Shown here piece after piece: positions 54,460 to 64,000 of a stretch of DNA of 64,000 nt. The notes beneath the pieces are model-generated. The model ran no database searches, was not told the origin of the DNA, and saw nothing but the letters and a program-made list of their open reading frames with translations. The DNA is taken from contig JAAZHX010000292.1 of NCBI GenBank assembly GCA_012510495.1, forward strand, positions 21,491-85,490. The letters are read 5' to 3'. The stretch's first letter is position 1; every line of letters begins with the position of its first letter. The position numbers were made by a program, and so were the translations under genes. This DNA is from Smithella sp. (GTDB lineage: Bacteria > Desulfobacterota > Syntrophia > Syntrophales > Smithellaceae).

Positions 54460-55173
54460 TCAGCGGCATTCCGTGCAGACGGACAGCTCCGCCATGGACG
54501 TGCCGGTTTTCTTGCTGATGAATTTCAACTGGTCCACGGGAGCGAAGAATTTACCGCACTTGGAGCAGGCCTGCATTTTAAAGGTGCGTCCCCATATTTT
54601 GCGCCGGTCGCCGGTCGAGGTCATTTCGATATGCCCGGTGGGGCAAACATAGACGCACGCGCCGCAGCCGATGCAGGCATCCGATTTTTCGTTGTACGGC
54701 GTTCCGACTTCTTTGTAAGGCCCCCGGGAGAATAACCCGATGGCGCTTACGCCGACCACCTCCTCGCAGACACGCACGCAGGAGCGGCATAAAATGCACT
54801 TGCCCTTGTCCGTATCGACGGCATACCGGGGCTGCGGCGCCACCCCCATGTCCCGGGCCATCTTTTGCAGAACGTCGGATTCCGGGCAGCGCGCCAGAAG
54901 CAGCTCCATGACCAGCCGGCGCACATTGAGAACCCGCTCGCTTTTGGTGTCAACGATCAGACCTTCTTCCACGCCGTAGAGGCAGGAAGTGACGATCCGG
55001 GTCCGGTTTCCCTTCTTGATTTCCACCACGCAAAGGCGGCACGCTCCGGACCGGGAGACCGCTTCATGCGCGCAGAGGGTGGGAACGGCAATGCCCGCGC
55101 CGCGAATGGATTCCAGAAGCATCGTGCCTTTGGGCGCCGATACGTTTTTTCCGTCTATCATCATATTTACCAT
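54460..55173 (-). CDS. NuoG/HndD-like iron-sulfur subunit lacking a catalytic domain
   Basis: This 237-residue protein has a plant-type 2Fe-2S domain (CAHEAVSRSGACRLCVVEI, then TSC), a reduced NuoG linker, and two 4Fe-4S motifs (CILCRSCVRVCEEV and CIGCGACVYVCPTG). The His-Cys3 cluster site normally following the first domain has only one cysteine (LLARCPESDVLQ). Two CxxC pairs (CSKCG and CTECR) close the protein. It has neither the hydrogenase H-cluster nor a molybdopterin domain, so it is an electron-wire subunit that needs a partner. It ends the operon after the NuoF-like gene. Confidence 0.85.
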   Translation of the reverse strand: MVNMMIDGKNVSAPKGTMLLESIRGAGIAVPTLCAHEAVSRSGACRLCVVEIKKGNRTRIVTSCLYGVEEGLIVDTKSERVLNVRRLVMELLLARCPESDVLQKMARDMGVAPQPRYAVDTDKGKCILCRSCVRVCEEVVGVSAIGLFSRGPYKEVGTPYNEKSDACIGCGACVYVCPTGHIEMTSTGDRRKIWGRTFKMQACSKCGKFFAPVDQLKFISKKTGTSMAELSVCTECR

Positions 55174-55187
55174 GGCTTATTCCACCT

Positions 55188-57031
<1,844 letters not shown>

Positions 57032-57035
<4 letters not shown>

Positions 57036-57517
57036 GACTGCGCCCCCTCCCCACTGATCTTTTTGATGATTTTATCCACTTTGTTGATGGTAACCTGCCC
57101 GTGATAATCGGCGTTGATGACCACCACCGGCCCCAGCGCGCAGGCGCCGACACAGTTCACGGTTTCCAGCGAGAATTTTCCGTCAGCCGTCGTTTGCCCC
57201 GGCCTGATGCCCAGCGTGGTTTCGAACCGGTCCTGAAGGATGGCCGCGCCGCGGACGTGGCAGGCGGTTCCCTTGCAGATCTTGACGACATGTTTGCCGC
57301 GCGGTTTCAGGCTGAACGCGGCGTAAAACGTCGCCGCTTCATAGACCCGGCTCATCGGGATCTTCATCGCTTTGGCCGCCGTTTTCAACGCTTCCTTCGG
57401 AAGGTAATTGAAGGCCTCCTGAATATCCTGCAACACGGCAATCATGGCGCTTTGGCCGCCCCCGTGTTTTTTTACTATTTGCCTCGTGATTGCTGCAACG
57501 CTCCTGGCTTTCGTCAT
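57032..57517 (-). CDS. NuoE-like 2Fe-2S subunit
   Basis: This 161-residue thioredoxin-like 2Fe-2S protein has [12 protein letters not shown] and [15 protein letters not shown], which supply the four cysteines of the cluster, and the amino-terminal helical part with [17 protein letters not shown]. With the two genes that follow it makes a complete EFG-like module. It lies 46 bp after the second oxidoreductase beta gene with no visible terminator between them. Confidence 0.9.
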
Positions 57518-57563
57518 TCTTCCTTCACCTCGGTATTCTTTTGAGAGACTCCCTTTTCGTGGT

Positions 57564-58502
57564 TTATAAATATTTAGCCTTTTCCATCAGCTTTTGATAT
57601 TCCAGGGTCACGCGCTCCTGGATTTTATCGATTTCATCCTCTTTCAAATGGCGGAAGCGCCCCTGCGGCTTGAAGTACTGCCGGATCGGCCGAAGTTTTC
57701 TGGGCATGTCCGGAGATATCCGGTAATGGCCGTGCTCGACTTCAAACAACGGAAAAACGCCGGTTTCCACGGCCAGGCGCCCTATAGAAACGGCCGTGTG
57801 CGAAGGGGAACGCCAGCCGGTCGGGCACATGGAGAAACAATGGATATAGGAGGGTCCCTTGATGCTTTTCGCCTTTTCAATCTTGCGGATAAAATCCAGC
57901 GGATAGCTCGGACATACGGTGGCTACATACGGAATTTCGTGGGCGACCATGATTTCGGCCATGTTCTTTTTCCACGTCTTCTGACCGGAGCTCACCTTGC
58001 CCGCCGGCGCGGTTGTGGTGGAAGCGCCCATCGGCGTGCCGCTGGACCGCTGAATGCCCGTGTTCATGTAGGCTTCATTGTCAAAGCAGACAAAAATCAT
58101 GTCGTGGCCGCGCTCCATCGCGCCGGAAAGCGCCTGAAGGCCGATGTCCATCGTACCGCCGTCGCCGGCCATCCCGACCACTTTGACATACCGATCGTCG
58201 ATTTTCCCCTTTCGGCGCAGCGCCTTCAGGCCCGCTTCAACACCCGAGGCCACGGCCGCCGTATTTTCAAACGCGACGTGGATCCAAGGCACGCGCCAGG
58301 CCGTTGTGGGAAACATGCTGGAGATGATTTCCATGCAGCCGGTCGCGGAAGCGATCACCGTATTTTCACCGAGCGCCTTGCACATCAACCGTACAGCCAG
58401 CACTTCCGCGCAGCCGGAACAGGCGCGGTGACCGGAAGAGATCAATTCCTGCCGATTGATCAAACGCGGCGCAAACAAATCAAAATTTTCGACAATATTC
58501 AT
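57564..58502 (-). CDS. 2-oxoacid:ferredoxin oxidoreductase, beta (thiamine diphosphate) subunit (cluster 2)
   Basis: This 312-residue ThDP subunit has AGDGGTMDIGLQALSGAMER, CFDNEAYMNTGIQRSSGTP and the cluster cysteines in RACSGCAEVLAVR and near CPTGWRSP. It overlaps the alpha gene by one base. The ATG at 58500-58502 fits the homologous start of cluster 1. Confidence 0.92.
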   Translation of the reverse strand: MNIVENFDLFAPRLINRQELISSGHRACSGCAEVLAVRLMCKALGENTVIASATGCMEIISSMFPTTAWRVPWIHVAFENTAAVASGVEAGLKALRRKGKIDDRYVKVVGMAGDGGTMDIGLQALSGAMERGHDMIFVCFDNEAYMNTGIQRSSGTPMGASTTTAPAGKVSSGQKTWKKNMAEIMVAHEIPYVATVCPSYPLDFIRKIEKAKSIKGPSYIHCFSMCPTGWRSPSHTAVSIGRLAVETGVFPLFEVEHGHYRISPDMPRKLRPIRQYFKPQGRFRHLKEDEIDKIQERVTLEYQKLMEKAKYL

Positions 58503-59677
58503 TATTCTCTCACTCCCCAAAATTCATAGGTATCCACCGCTTTGTTCTCCTGATCCGCCAGCACTTTTTCAAACATGCCGATAAAATCACCGACCGTCAC
58601 GTCGCGTCCGCCCAGCCCGTAAATATAATTGTACATCAGAGGGCGACGGGCCTGGGCATACATCGCGGATTTGATTTCCGAAAAAACCGGGCCGCCGGGG
58701 CCGCCGAACGATACGGCGCGGTCGGTTACAATCAGTTTTTTTGCCTGTTGAACGGCGGTTCTCAACTCGGCAAACGGGAAGGGGCGCCACAGACGCAATT
58801 TGACCAGACCGGCTTTGATGCCTCCGGCGCGCAGCGCGTCGATCGCCATCTGGGCGGTCTCCCCCATTGAGCCTATCGTCAGCAGGAGAACTTCCGCGTC
58901 TTCGGATTGATAGGTTTCCACCGGTTTGTACGCCCGGCCGAATAATTTTGCCCATTCCTCCCAAACCTCCAGAATGACTTTTTGGGAGTTCTTGAGGGCT
59001 TCATCCTTGGCCTTCATGATTTCCGTGAAATAATCGGACATGGCAAAAGCGCCCATGGTTACTGGTTTTGCAGGGTGCAGCGTCGCATGCGGAACAAACG
59101 GCGGGAGAAATTTTTCCACTTCCTCTTTGGAGGGCATTTCAAAAGGCTCCACCATGTGCGTCAACTGAAAACCGTCGATATTGACGCAGACCGGCAACAT
59201 GACCTCCTTGTGCTCGGCAATTTTGAAAGCCTGAATGGACAAGTCAATGGCTTCCTGGCCGTTTTCCACAAAAAGACAAATCCACCCCGAATCGCGCTGG
59301 GGCATGATATCGGAATGATCATTTAAAATATTCAGGGGGCCGGAAACGGCCCGGTTGGCAATGGACATGCAAATCGGCAGACGCATCGCCGAGGCAATCG
59401 GCAGCAATTCGTGCATCAGCATCAGGCCCTGGGAGCTGGTCGCCGTAAAAGAACGGGCGCCCGCGCCGGAGGCGCCGATCACCGCGCTCATGGCCGAATG
59501 CTCGGATTCCACCGTCACAAATTCCGTATCCACTTCACCGTCGGCAACCAGATCGGAAAGATGTTCCGCGATATGCGATTGAGGAGTAATGGGGTAAACG
59601 GCGGCCATGTCAATATCGCAAAGCCCCACCGCTTCCGCCACGGCCATGGCCACTTCCATTCCAATACGTTTTGCCAT
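58502..59677 (-). CDS. 2-oxoacid:ferredoxin oxidoreductase, alpha subunit (cluster 2)
   Basis: This 391-residue subunit shows VYPITPQSHIAEHLSDLV, VESEHSAMSAVIGASGAGAR, SFTATSSQGLMLMHELLP and DSGWICLFVENGQEA. The ATG at 59675-59677 is preceded by GGAGGAG. The delta-gene stop lies 1 base upstream, so translation is coupled. Confidence 0.92.
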   Translation of the reverse strand: MAKRIGMEVAMAVAEAVGLCDIDMAAVYPITPQSHIAEHLSDLVADGEVDTEFVTVESEHSAMSAVIGASGAGARSFTATSSQGLMLMHELLPIASAMRLPICMSIANRAVSGPLNILNDHSDIMPQRDSGWICLFVENGQEAIDLSIQAFKIAEHKEVMLPVCVNIDGFQLTHMVEPFEMPSKEEVEKFLPPFVPHATLHPAKPVTMGAFAMSDYFTEIMKAKDEALKNSQKVILEVWEEWAKLFGRAYKPVETYQSEDAEVLLLTIGSMGETAQMAIDALRAGGIKAGLVKLRLWRPFPFAELRTAVQQAKKLIVTDRAVSFGGPGGPVFSEIKSAMYAQARRPLMYNYIYGLGGRDVTVGDFIGMFEKVLADQENKAVDTYEFWGVRE

Positions 59678-59678
59678 G

Positions 59679-59957
59679 CTACTCCTCCTCCACCATCTTG
59701 ATCGCCCGGGGCCAGCATTCATGCGCGCAAATGCCGCAGCCCTTGCAATAATCCAGGTCCGCCTTGAAAAAACCGTCTTCGGTCTGCTGCACGCAGCCTT
59801 CCGGACAATAAACATAACAGATGCCGCACTTGATGCATTTCGCATCATCCCAGATCGGCCGTTGAGACCGCCAGCTTCCCGTATGATATTCGCTGGCGCT
59901 TCCCGGCTCGGATACCACACAGCCGATGGGAAGCTCTTTCCATGTTTTTAATGCCAT
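59679..59957 (-). CDS. 2-oxoacid:ferredoxin oxidoreductase, delta (ferredoxin) subunit (cluster 2)
   Basis: This 92-residue subunit has two standard 4Fe-4S motifs: CIKCGICYVYCPEGCV and CKGCGICAHECWPRAI. In the second, tryptophan replaces the proline region after the last cysteine. The first 40 residues include the SYRTGSWRS-like segment (EYHTGSWRSQRP) typical of this subunit family. Confidence 0.9.
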   Translation of the reverse strand: MALKTWKELPIGCVVSEPGSASEYHTGSWRSQRPIWDDAKCIKCGICYVYCPEGCVQQTEDGFFKADLDYCKGCGICAHECWPRAIKMVEEE

Positions 59958-59970
59958 TGAAATCTACCTC

Positions 59971-60519
59971 TTAATTGTATATTTTTATTTCGTCGTAAGC
60001 CCGTTTCATAGCAGACAAGTTCTTCTGGGCGATTCGGCCGAAGCGGCGCTCTATCGATTCTTTCATCGCGTCCAGCTCCATAATGCCGGTGACCTTCAGA
60101 AGGGCGCCGATCATTGTCGTGTTGGCAATGGGCACGCCCATCTCCCGGCGCGCGATGCCTGTGCCGTCCACGATGGCCAGGGTTCCTTTGTAATCGAGCG
60201 CCTTGCGAATGTCCTCCGGTGATTTATGCGTATTGACGATCAATGTGCCGTCCGGTTTTAAGCCTTCGGTAACATTGACCAGGCCGATCAAACTTGAGTC
60301 CAGCACCAACACGACATCCGGCTCATAGATTCCCGAACGGACGTTGATTTTTTTATCGGCAATACGGGTAAATGCCGCAACAGGCGCGCCTCTTCTTTCC
60401 GGACCGAAACTGGGGAACCCCTGGGCAAATTTTCCGGCGGCGATGGCCGACACGGCCAGCAATTCCACCGATGTGACCGCCCCCTGCCCCCCCCGTCCAT
60501 GCCATCTCACTTCAATCAT
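59971..60519 (-). CDS. 2-oxoacid:ferredoxin oxidoreductase, gamma subunit (cluster 2)
   Basis: This 182-residue subunit has VRWHGRGGQGAVTSVELLA and SFGPERRGAPVAAF. ATG 60517-60519 is favoured because GAAGGAG lies 7 bases upstream; an ATG at 60534 would place that site inside the gene. It is the first gene of the seven-gene operon and has a promoter just upstream. Confidence 0.9.
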   Translation of the reverse strand: MIEVRWHGRGGQGAVTSVELLAVSAIAAGKFAQGFPSFGPERRGAPVAAFTRIADKKINVRSGIYEPDVVLVLDSSLIGLVNVTEGLKPDGTLIVNTHKSPEDIRKALDYKGTLAIVDGTGIARREMGVPIANTTMIGALLKVTGIMELDAMKESIERRFGRIAQKNLSAMKRAYDEIKIYN

Positions 60520-60558
60520 GCAAGTCTCCTTCATTGAATGTTAACAAAATGACCGTAT

Positions 60559-60587
60559 CCCATAATATAGATGGTTTCTTGAGTCAA
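60559..60587 (-). promoter_or_regulatory. Promoter of the oxidoreductase/diaphorase operon
   Basis: On the minus strand TTGACT (60582-60587) and TATGGG (60559-60564) are 17 bp apart, 40 bp before the first gene. The -10 box is weak; an overlapping TATATT is badly spaced. Confidence 0.4.
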
Positions 60588-60619
60588 TACCTTTTCTTGG
60601 ATCTGTCAAACAGCCGATA

Positions 60620-61198
60620 TTACAAAAAGATGCGCCATTTGTTCTGTTCGGTCCGGTACAGATCATTCCCCTGCGGATCATTTGCGACGACGAGAGGCAA
60701 ATCCACAAGCGTCAGGCAGCGGATGGCTTCCGGGCCCAGATCCTCAAAGGCTATCGGCTTCATACGGGTTACCGAGCGCGCAATCAGAGCAGCGATACCG
60801 CCGATGGCGCCGAAATAAACCCCCCGGTATTTTTTGATGGAAGCAACCACTTCCGGAGAGCGGCTGCCTTTGCCGATCATGACCCGCAATCCTTGTTCCA
60901 CCAGTAAAGGCGTGAAAGCATCCATCCGGCAGCTGGTCGTCGGTCCGATGGCGCCGATGACTCTTCCCGGAGGCGTGGGAGACGGAGCGGCGTAAAAAAT
61001 GACGGCCGTCTTCAAATCAACCGGCAGGGGCAGGCCCTTTTGGACGGCATCAACCATCCGACGATGCGCCGCATCGCGGGCCGTATAAACCTCGCCGCTG
61101 AAAAGGACCATATCGCCCGCGCGCAGCGACATGATGACGTCTTCCGTCAGAGGGGTTTGAATTTTTCGTGCTGTGCTCATATTTTTTTCGTCGGCCAC
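60620..61198 (-). CDS. Class I fumarase/Fe-S hydro-lyase, beta subunit
   Basis: This 192-residue subunit belongs to the tartrate/fumarate hydro-lyase beta family: IYTARDAAHRRM-like VYTARDAAHRRMVDA, YAAPSPTPPGRVIGAIGPTT and SCRMDAFTPLL. With the alpha subunit it hydrates fumarate in an oxygen-sensitive manner. A GTG start at 61196-61198, directly after the alpha stop codon, is used here; ATG at 61178-61180 is also possible and neither has a clear ribosome site. Confidence 0.88.
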   Translation of the reverse strand: MADEKNMSTARKIQTPLTEDVIMSLRAGDMVLFSGEVYTARDAAHRRMVDAVQKGLPLPVDLKTAVIFYAAPSPTPPGRVIGAIGPTTSCRMDAFTPLLVEQGLRVMIGKGSRSPEVVASIKKYRGVYFGAIGGIAALIARSVTRMKPIAFEDLGPEAIRCLTLVDLPLVVANDPQGNDLYRTEQNKWRIFL

Positions 61199-62044
61199 TT
61201 AAATGACTATTTCTTTGTGCCGGGCGACGTGACACTGTATATTCACCGCCACCGGCAGCGATGCAATATGGCAGGGCATCATTTCCGCGGAAACCGCCAG
61301 GGCCGTAATTCTCCCGCCGAAACCGGCCGGGCCGATCCCGAGAGCATTGATTTTCTCCAGCAGCTCCCGTTCCATCCGCGCAAGGCGTTTATCCGTTTTA
61401 TGTTTCTTTCCCACGGGACGCAAAAGCGCTTTTTTCGCGAGAAGGCAGGCCTGCTCCAGCGATCCGCCAATTCCAACCCCCACGATGATCGGCGGACAGG
61501 GATTGGCGCCGGCGGCTTCCACCGTTTCCAGAATAAATTTTTTGATTCCTTCGATTCCCGCTGCAGGCGTCAGCATTCGCGCCGCACTCATGTTTTCACT
61601 GCCGCCGCCTTTGGGCATGGCAGTGATTTTCAATTGATTGCCGGGCACAAGATCCACATGAATGACGGCGGGCGTGTTGTCTTTGGTATTGGCGCGGGTG
61701 AGCGGATCACACACGGACTTGCGGAGATATCCGTCGGCGTAAGCCTGCCTGACGCCTTCCCCGACAGCTTCCCGCAAATCGCCCCCGGTGATATGGACCT
61801 CCTGCCCGATTTCCACAAACAAAACGGCCAGTCCCGTGTCCTGGCAGATCGGCATTTCCGCCCGGCGGGCGACCCGGGCGTTTTCCAGAATCTTTTCCAG
61901 CACCTGGCGACCGATGGGCGATTCTTCCTTTTTGAGCGCGCGCTTCAGGGCGGAAATCACATCCGGGTTCAATGCAGTGTTGGCTTCGATAAAAAGCTTC
62001 CTGACCGCCCGGGTGATTTGTTGCGCACGGACCCTCCGTATCAT
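61199..62044 (-). CDS. Class I fumarase/Fe-S hydro-lyase, alpha subunit
   Basis: This 281-residue subunit has the cluster cysteines in [24 protein letters not shown] and [17 protein letters not shown], and the [10 protein letters not shown] motif. Two-gene fumarases of this class are typical of anaerobes and archaea. Tartrate dehydratase is a close relative but fumarate is more likely next to central metabolism. It is translationally close to recR (1-bp gap). Confidence 0.9.
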   Translation of the reverse strand: MIRRVRAQQITRAVRKLFIEANTALNPDVISALKRALKKEESPIGRQVLEKILENARVARRAEMPICQDTGLAVLFVEIGQEVHITGGDLREAVGEGVRQAYADGYLRKSVCDPLTRANTKDNTPAVIHVDLVPGNQLKITAMPKGGGSENMSAARMLTPAAGIEGIKKFILETVEAAGANPCPPIIVGVGIGGSLEQACLLAKKALLRPVGKKHKTDKRLARMERELLEKINALGIGPAGFGGRITALAVSAEMMPCHIASLPVAVNIQCHVARHKEIVI

Positions 62045-62045
62045 G

Positions 62046-62645
62046 CTACATACCCCGCCGGAATTCCAATGATTTCGAGATGGTCATTTTATCGACATAT
62101 TTCAAATCCCCTCCCATGGGCACGCCCATGGCGATGCGGGTGATTTTCATGCCGCTGTCTTTGAACATCCGCATGATCAGAAGCGCCGTGGCCTCGCCGT
62201 GGACATTGGGATTGGTGGCCAGAATCAGCTCCTCGATCCTTCCCTCCGAAACTCTTCTCTGCAGTTCGCCGAGGCGCAGATTTTCCGGTCCGATGCCGTC
62301 GAGCGGGGCCAGCGCGCCGTGCAGAACCTGGTAGGTCCCGTGGAAAACGCCGCTTTCCTCAATGGCGGCCAGCGCGTCAGGTTCTTCCACCACGCAGATC
62401 ACCTGCGGATCGCGGGTGGGATCGCCGCAAATATGGCAGAGGTCTCCCTCGGTAGGATTGAGGCATATCCGGCAAAGACGGATTTTACGTTTGACCTCAA
62501 CGAGGCTTTCCGCCAGTTTTTCCACATCTTCGGGTGTGGCCCGCAAAATATAATTCGCCAGCCGGGCCGCCGTTTTCTCTCCGATGCCCGGAAGCTTGGC
62601 CAGCTCCGCGATCAGACGTTTAATGGGTTGCGCATAAGATTTCAT
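62046..62645 (-). CDS. recR: Recombination mediator protein RecR
   Basis: This 199-residue protein works with RecFO to load RecA on gapped DNA. It has the helix-hairpin-helix [20 protein letters not shown], a four-cysteine zinc motif ([18 protein letters not shown]) and a Toprim domain ([37 protein letters not shown]). Confidence 0.95.
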   Translation of the reverse strand: MKSYAQPIKRLIAELAKLPGIGEKTAARLANYILRATPEDVEKLAESLVEVKRKIRLCRICLNPTEGDLCHICGDPTRDPQVICVVEEPDALAAIEESGVFHGTYQVLHGALAPLDGIGPENLRLGELQRRVSEGRIEELILATNPNVHGEATALLIMRMFKDSGMKITRIAMGVPMGGDLKYVDKMTISKSLEFRRGM

Positions 62646-62654
62646 GGGATGTTC

Positions 62655-62972
62655 TTACATACCGCCCAGACCCGGGATGGACAAACCGCCCGTAATCTTG
62701 GCCATTTCCTGCGCGGCCATTTCCTGCGACTTGCGGATGCCCTCGTTCACGGCCGCCGCGATCAGGTCCTGAAGCATATCGATATCTTCCGGATTGACAA
62801 CATCTTTTTCAATCGAAAGCGATACGATCTCAAATTTGCCGTTGACCAAAACCCGCACCATCCCTCCGCCCGACTGCGCTTCCACGGTTCTCGTTTCAAG
62901 CTCCTGCTGAAGCCGGCCCATTTTTTCCTGCATCTTCTTGGCCTGTTTCATGATGTTACCGATATTCTGCAC
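62655..62972 (-). CDS. YbaB/EbfC nucleoid-associated protein
   Basis: This 105-residue DNA-binding protein has an amino-terminal coiled helix (IMKQAKKMQEKMGRLQQELE) and VEAQSGGGMVRVLVNGKFE. It lies between dnaX and recR, the classic dnaX-ybaB-recR order. Confidence 0.95.
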   Translation of the reverse strand: MQNIGNIMKQAKKMQEKMGRLQQELETRTVEAQSGGGMVRVLVNGKFEIVSLSIEKDVVNPEDIDMLQDLIAAAVNEGIRKSQEMAAQEMAKITGGLSIPGLGGM

Positions 62973-62976
62973 TTTG

Positions 62977-64000
62977 CTACCCCCTGTTGTTTTTATCCGT
63001 AATCGGTTTTATTTCCACCAGCTGTGCGCCGTCAAATTCGGAGAGCACCTTCTGAAAAAGCGGCGAATTCACGGCCTCGCGCTTGAGGTCGGCAAGATTG
63101 TTCGGCCTTGCGCTTCGCCCGCCGCCATTGGCTTTCGGCGCCTCGATGGTGGCAATTTTCAAAGAAACTTCCTGTGAATAATACAGCCCCGCGATTCTTT
63201 CCAATTCTTCTTTCTGCGATTTTTCCAAAAGATTATCGAGAAAAATATAGCCCTGGGGGAAACCCAGCGTCAGAGAGCCGTTTTCGAGCTGCAGCGTTTC
63301 CGCTGCGTAAATTTTCGCCCCCAGGCGCGGATTCTCTCTTTTGATAAATTGTTTCAGATCATCCTCCGACCCGAATCCTTCGACAGGCCGATGCGCCTCC
63401 GTCTCCACAATCTTTGACGGGGGCAAACCGGGCTCGTCTCCGGCGCCGTCCGTCCGCGGATACGCAGATGACTGTTTTGCCGCAACCGGTCCCGCATCCG
63501 TTGTGCCTTGCGCAGCCGGCACACCGGACCTGATCTTCTGTTCCAGTGATTCCAGAGCCGCCAGAATTTGTCCCACGGGCAAAACCGGCGCCAGGTAAGC
63601 CAGCCGGACCACAACCGCCTCGACTTTCATCCGCGCTTCCTGGCTGCGGCGCAGGCTGTCGGCCTCGTCGAGCAGAATCTCCAGATAACGCTGCAGCGTT
63701 TCGCGGGTCACGTTTTTCGTTTGCATTTTCAGCTTTTCCACCTGCTCCGGCGCAATGTCAAAAGACGAACTTCCGTCGGCGGCAATTTTGATAAGAAGCA
63801 AATTGCGGAAATGCTTCAAAAGCGTTGTATAGAATTGCTTCACATCGACGCCCGCCAGGTAGGCTTCTTCCAGAACCATCAAACAATCCGAGGCATTATG
63901 GGCCAAAACCGCTTCGGACAGACGGTACAGATACTTGCGGTCGGAAAGCCCCAGGATTTCTTCCACCTCCTCATCCGAAATATTTTGGCCGGCATAGGAG
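62977..64000 (-). CDS. dnaX: DNA polymerase III subunit gamma/tau (DnaX), 3' part
   Basis: The gene runs off the right edge; about 341 carboxyl-terminal residues are visible. They include the end of the AAA+ lid domain (EEVEEILGLSDRKYLYRL), the domain III oligomerisation region (LKHFRNLLLIKIAADGS, RETLQRYLEILLDEAD) and a tau-type tail with a variable linker (about 63400-63540) and a folded end. No A-rich slippery site is seen in the visible part to make a gamma form. The Walker A and zinc parts lie outside the window. Confidence 0.92.
   Translation of the reverse strand, partial: SYAGQNISDEEVEEILGLSDRKYLYRLSEAVLAHNASDCLMVLEEAYLAGVDVKQFYTTLLKHFRNLLLIKIAADGSSSFDIAPEQVEKLKMQTKNVTRETLQRYLEILLDEADSLRRSQEARMKVEAVVVRLAYLAPVLPVGQILAALESLEQKIRSGVPAAQGTTDAGPVAAKQSSAYPRTDGAGDEPGLPPSKIVETEAHRPVEGFGSEDDLKQFIKRENPRLGAKIYAAETLQLENGSLTLGFPQGYIFLDNLLEKSQKEELERIAGLYYSQEVSLKIATIEAPKANGGGRSARPNNLADLKREAVNSPLFQKVLSEFDGAQLVEIKPITDKNNRG

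Overview
The window is chromosomal DNA from an anaerobic, Gram-negative bacterium, most likely a deltaproteobacterium of the Syntrophales (Syntrophus/Smithella type). This assignment is inferred from gene content and order, not from a marker-gene search. The supporting signs are the xseA-xseB-ispA-dxs and tmk-holB-PSP1-metG runs, LptE and a PagL-like outer-membrane protein (a Gram-negative envelope), two ferredoxin-linked 2-oxoacid oxidoreductases, a two-subunit Fe-S fumarase, many small ferredoxin-type proteins, and GC-rich codon use in core genes.

Layout. 1-10.5 kb: the end of queF, a small Cys-rich protein, a decayed LivK-type gene, a cupin and a dihydrolipoamide dehydrogenase; then the xseA-xseB-ispA-dxs operon (DNA repair and isoprenoid precursors), an M24 peptidase and an ADP-forming acyl-CoA synthetase alpha half. 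10.5-18.8 kb: an AT-rich defence island with an IS3 scrap, a strong promoter, a single-chain type IIG restriction-modification (RM) enzyme, a HEPN-like protein and a 1245-residue SIR2 protein. The coding sequence for the RM carboxyl end recurs as fragments exactly between and after the accessory genes. 18.9-39 kb: core genes, namely gpmI, tlyA, an ispH fused to a UbiA-like membrane domain, Fe-S small proteins, tmk-holB-PSP1-metG, a frameshifted DsbC-like lipoprotein, a Rap1a-family protein, a PagL-like protein, a murU/amgK pair, leuS-lptE, a glycosyltransferase-DUF4922 fusion and an M15 peptidase.

39.1-42.6 kb: a patch of insertion-sequence debris bounded by a perfect 22-bp inverted repeat, carrying an AT-rich TetR/MaoC-like gene pair. 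43-49.5 kb: a UPF0316 protein, a CstA remnant, a crotonase, hflX and a 5'-nucleotidase. 49.5-52.5 kb: a 2-oxoacid:ferredoxin oxidoreductase operon in the order gamma-delta-alpha-beta. 52.6-54.3 kb: a patatin lipoprotein and a methyltransferase. 54.4-60.6 kb: a seven-gene minus-strand operon joining a second 2-oxoacid:ferredoxin oxidoreductase to a NuoEFG-like diaphorase. 60.6-64 kb: fumarase subunits, recR, the YbaB gene and the 3' part of dnaX.

How the genes work together. The two oxidoreductases, the diaphorase, the fumarase, the dihydrolipoamide dehydrogenase and the crotonase fit a fermentative or syntrophic metabolism built on CoA thioesters and low-potential electron carriers. Isoprenoid genes recur (ispA, dxs, ispH-UbiA). 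The most unusual part is the defence island, whose repeated RM tails look like scars of module exchange. No rRNA, tRNA or CRISPR array was recognised.
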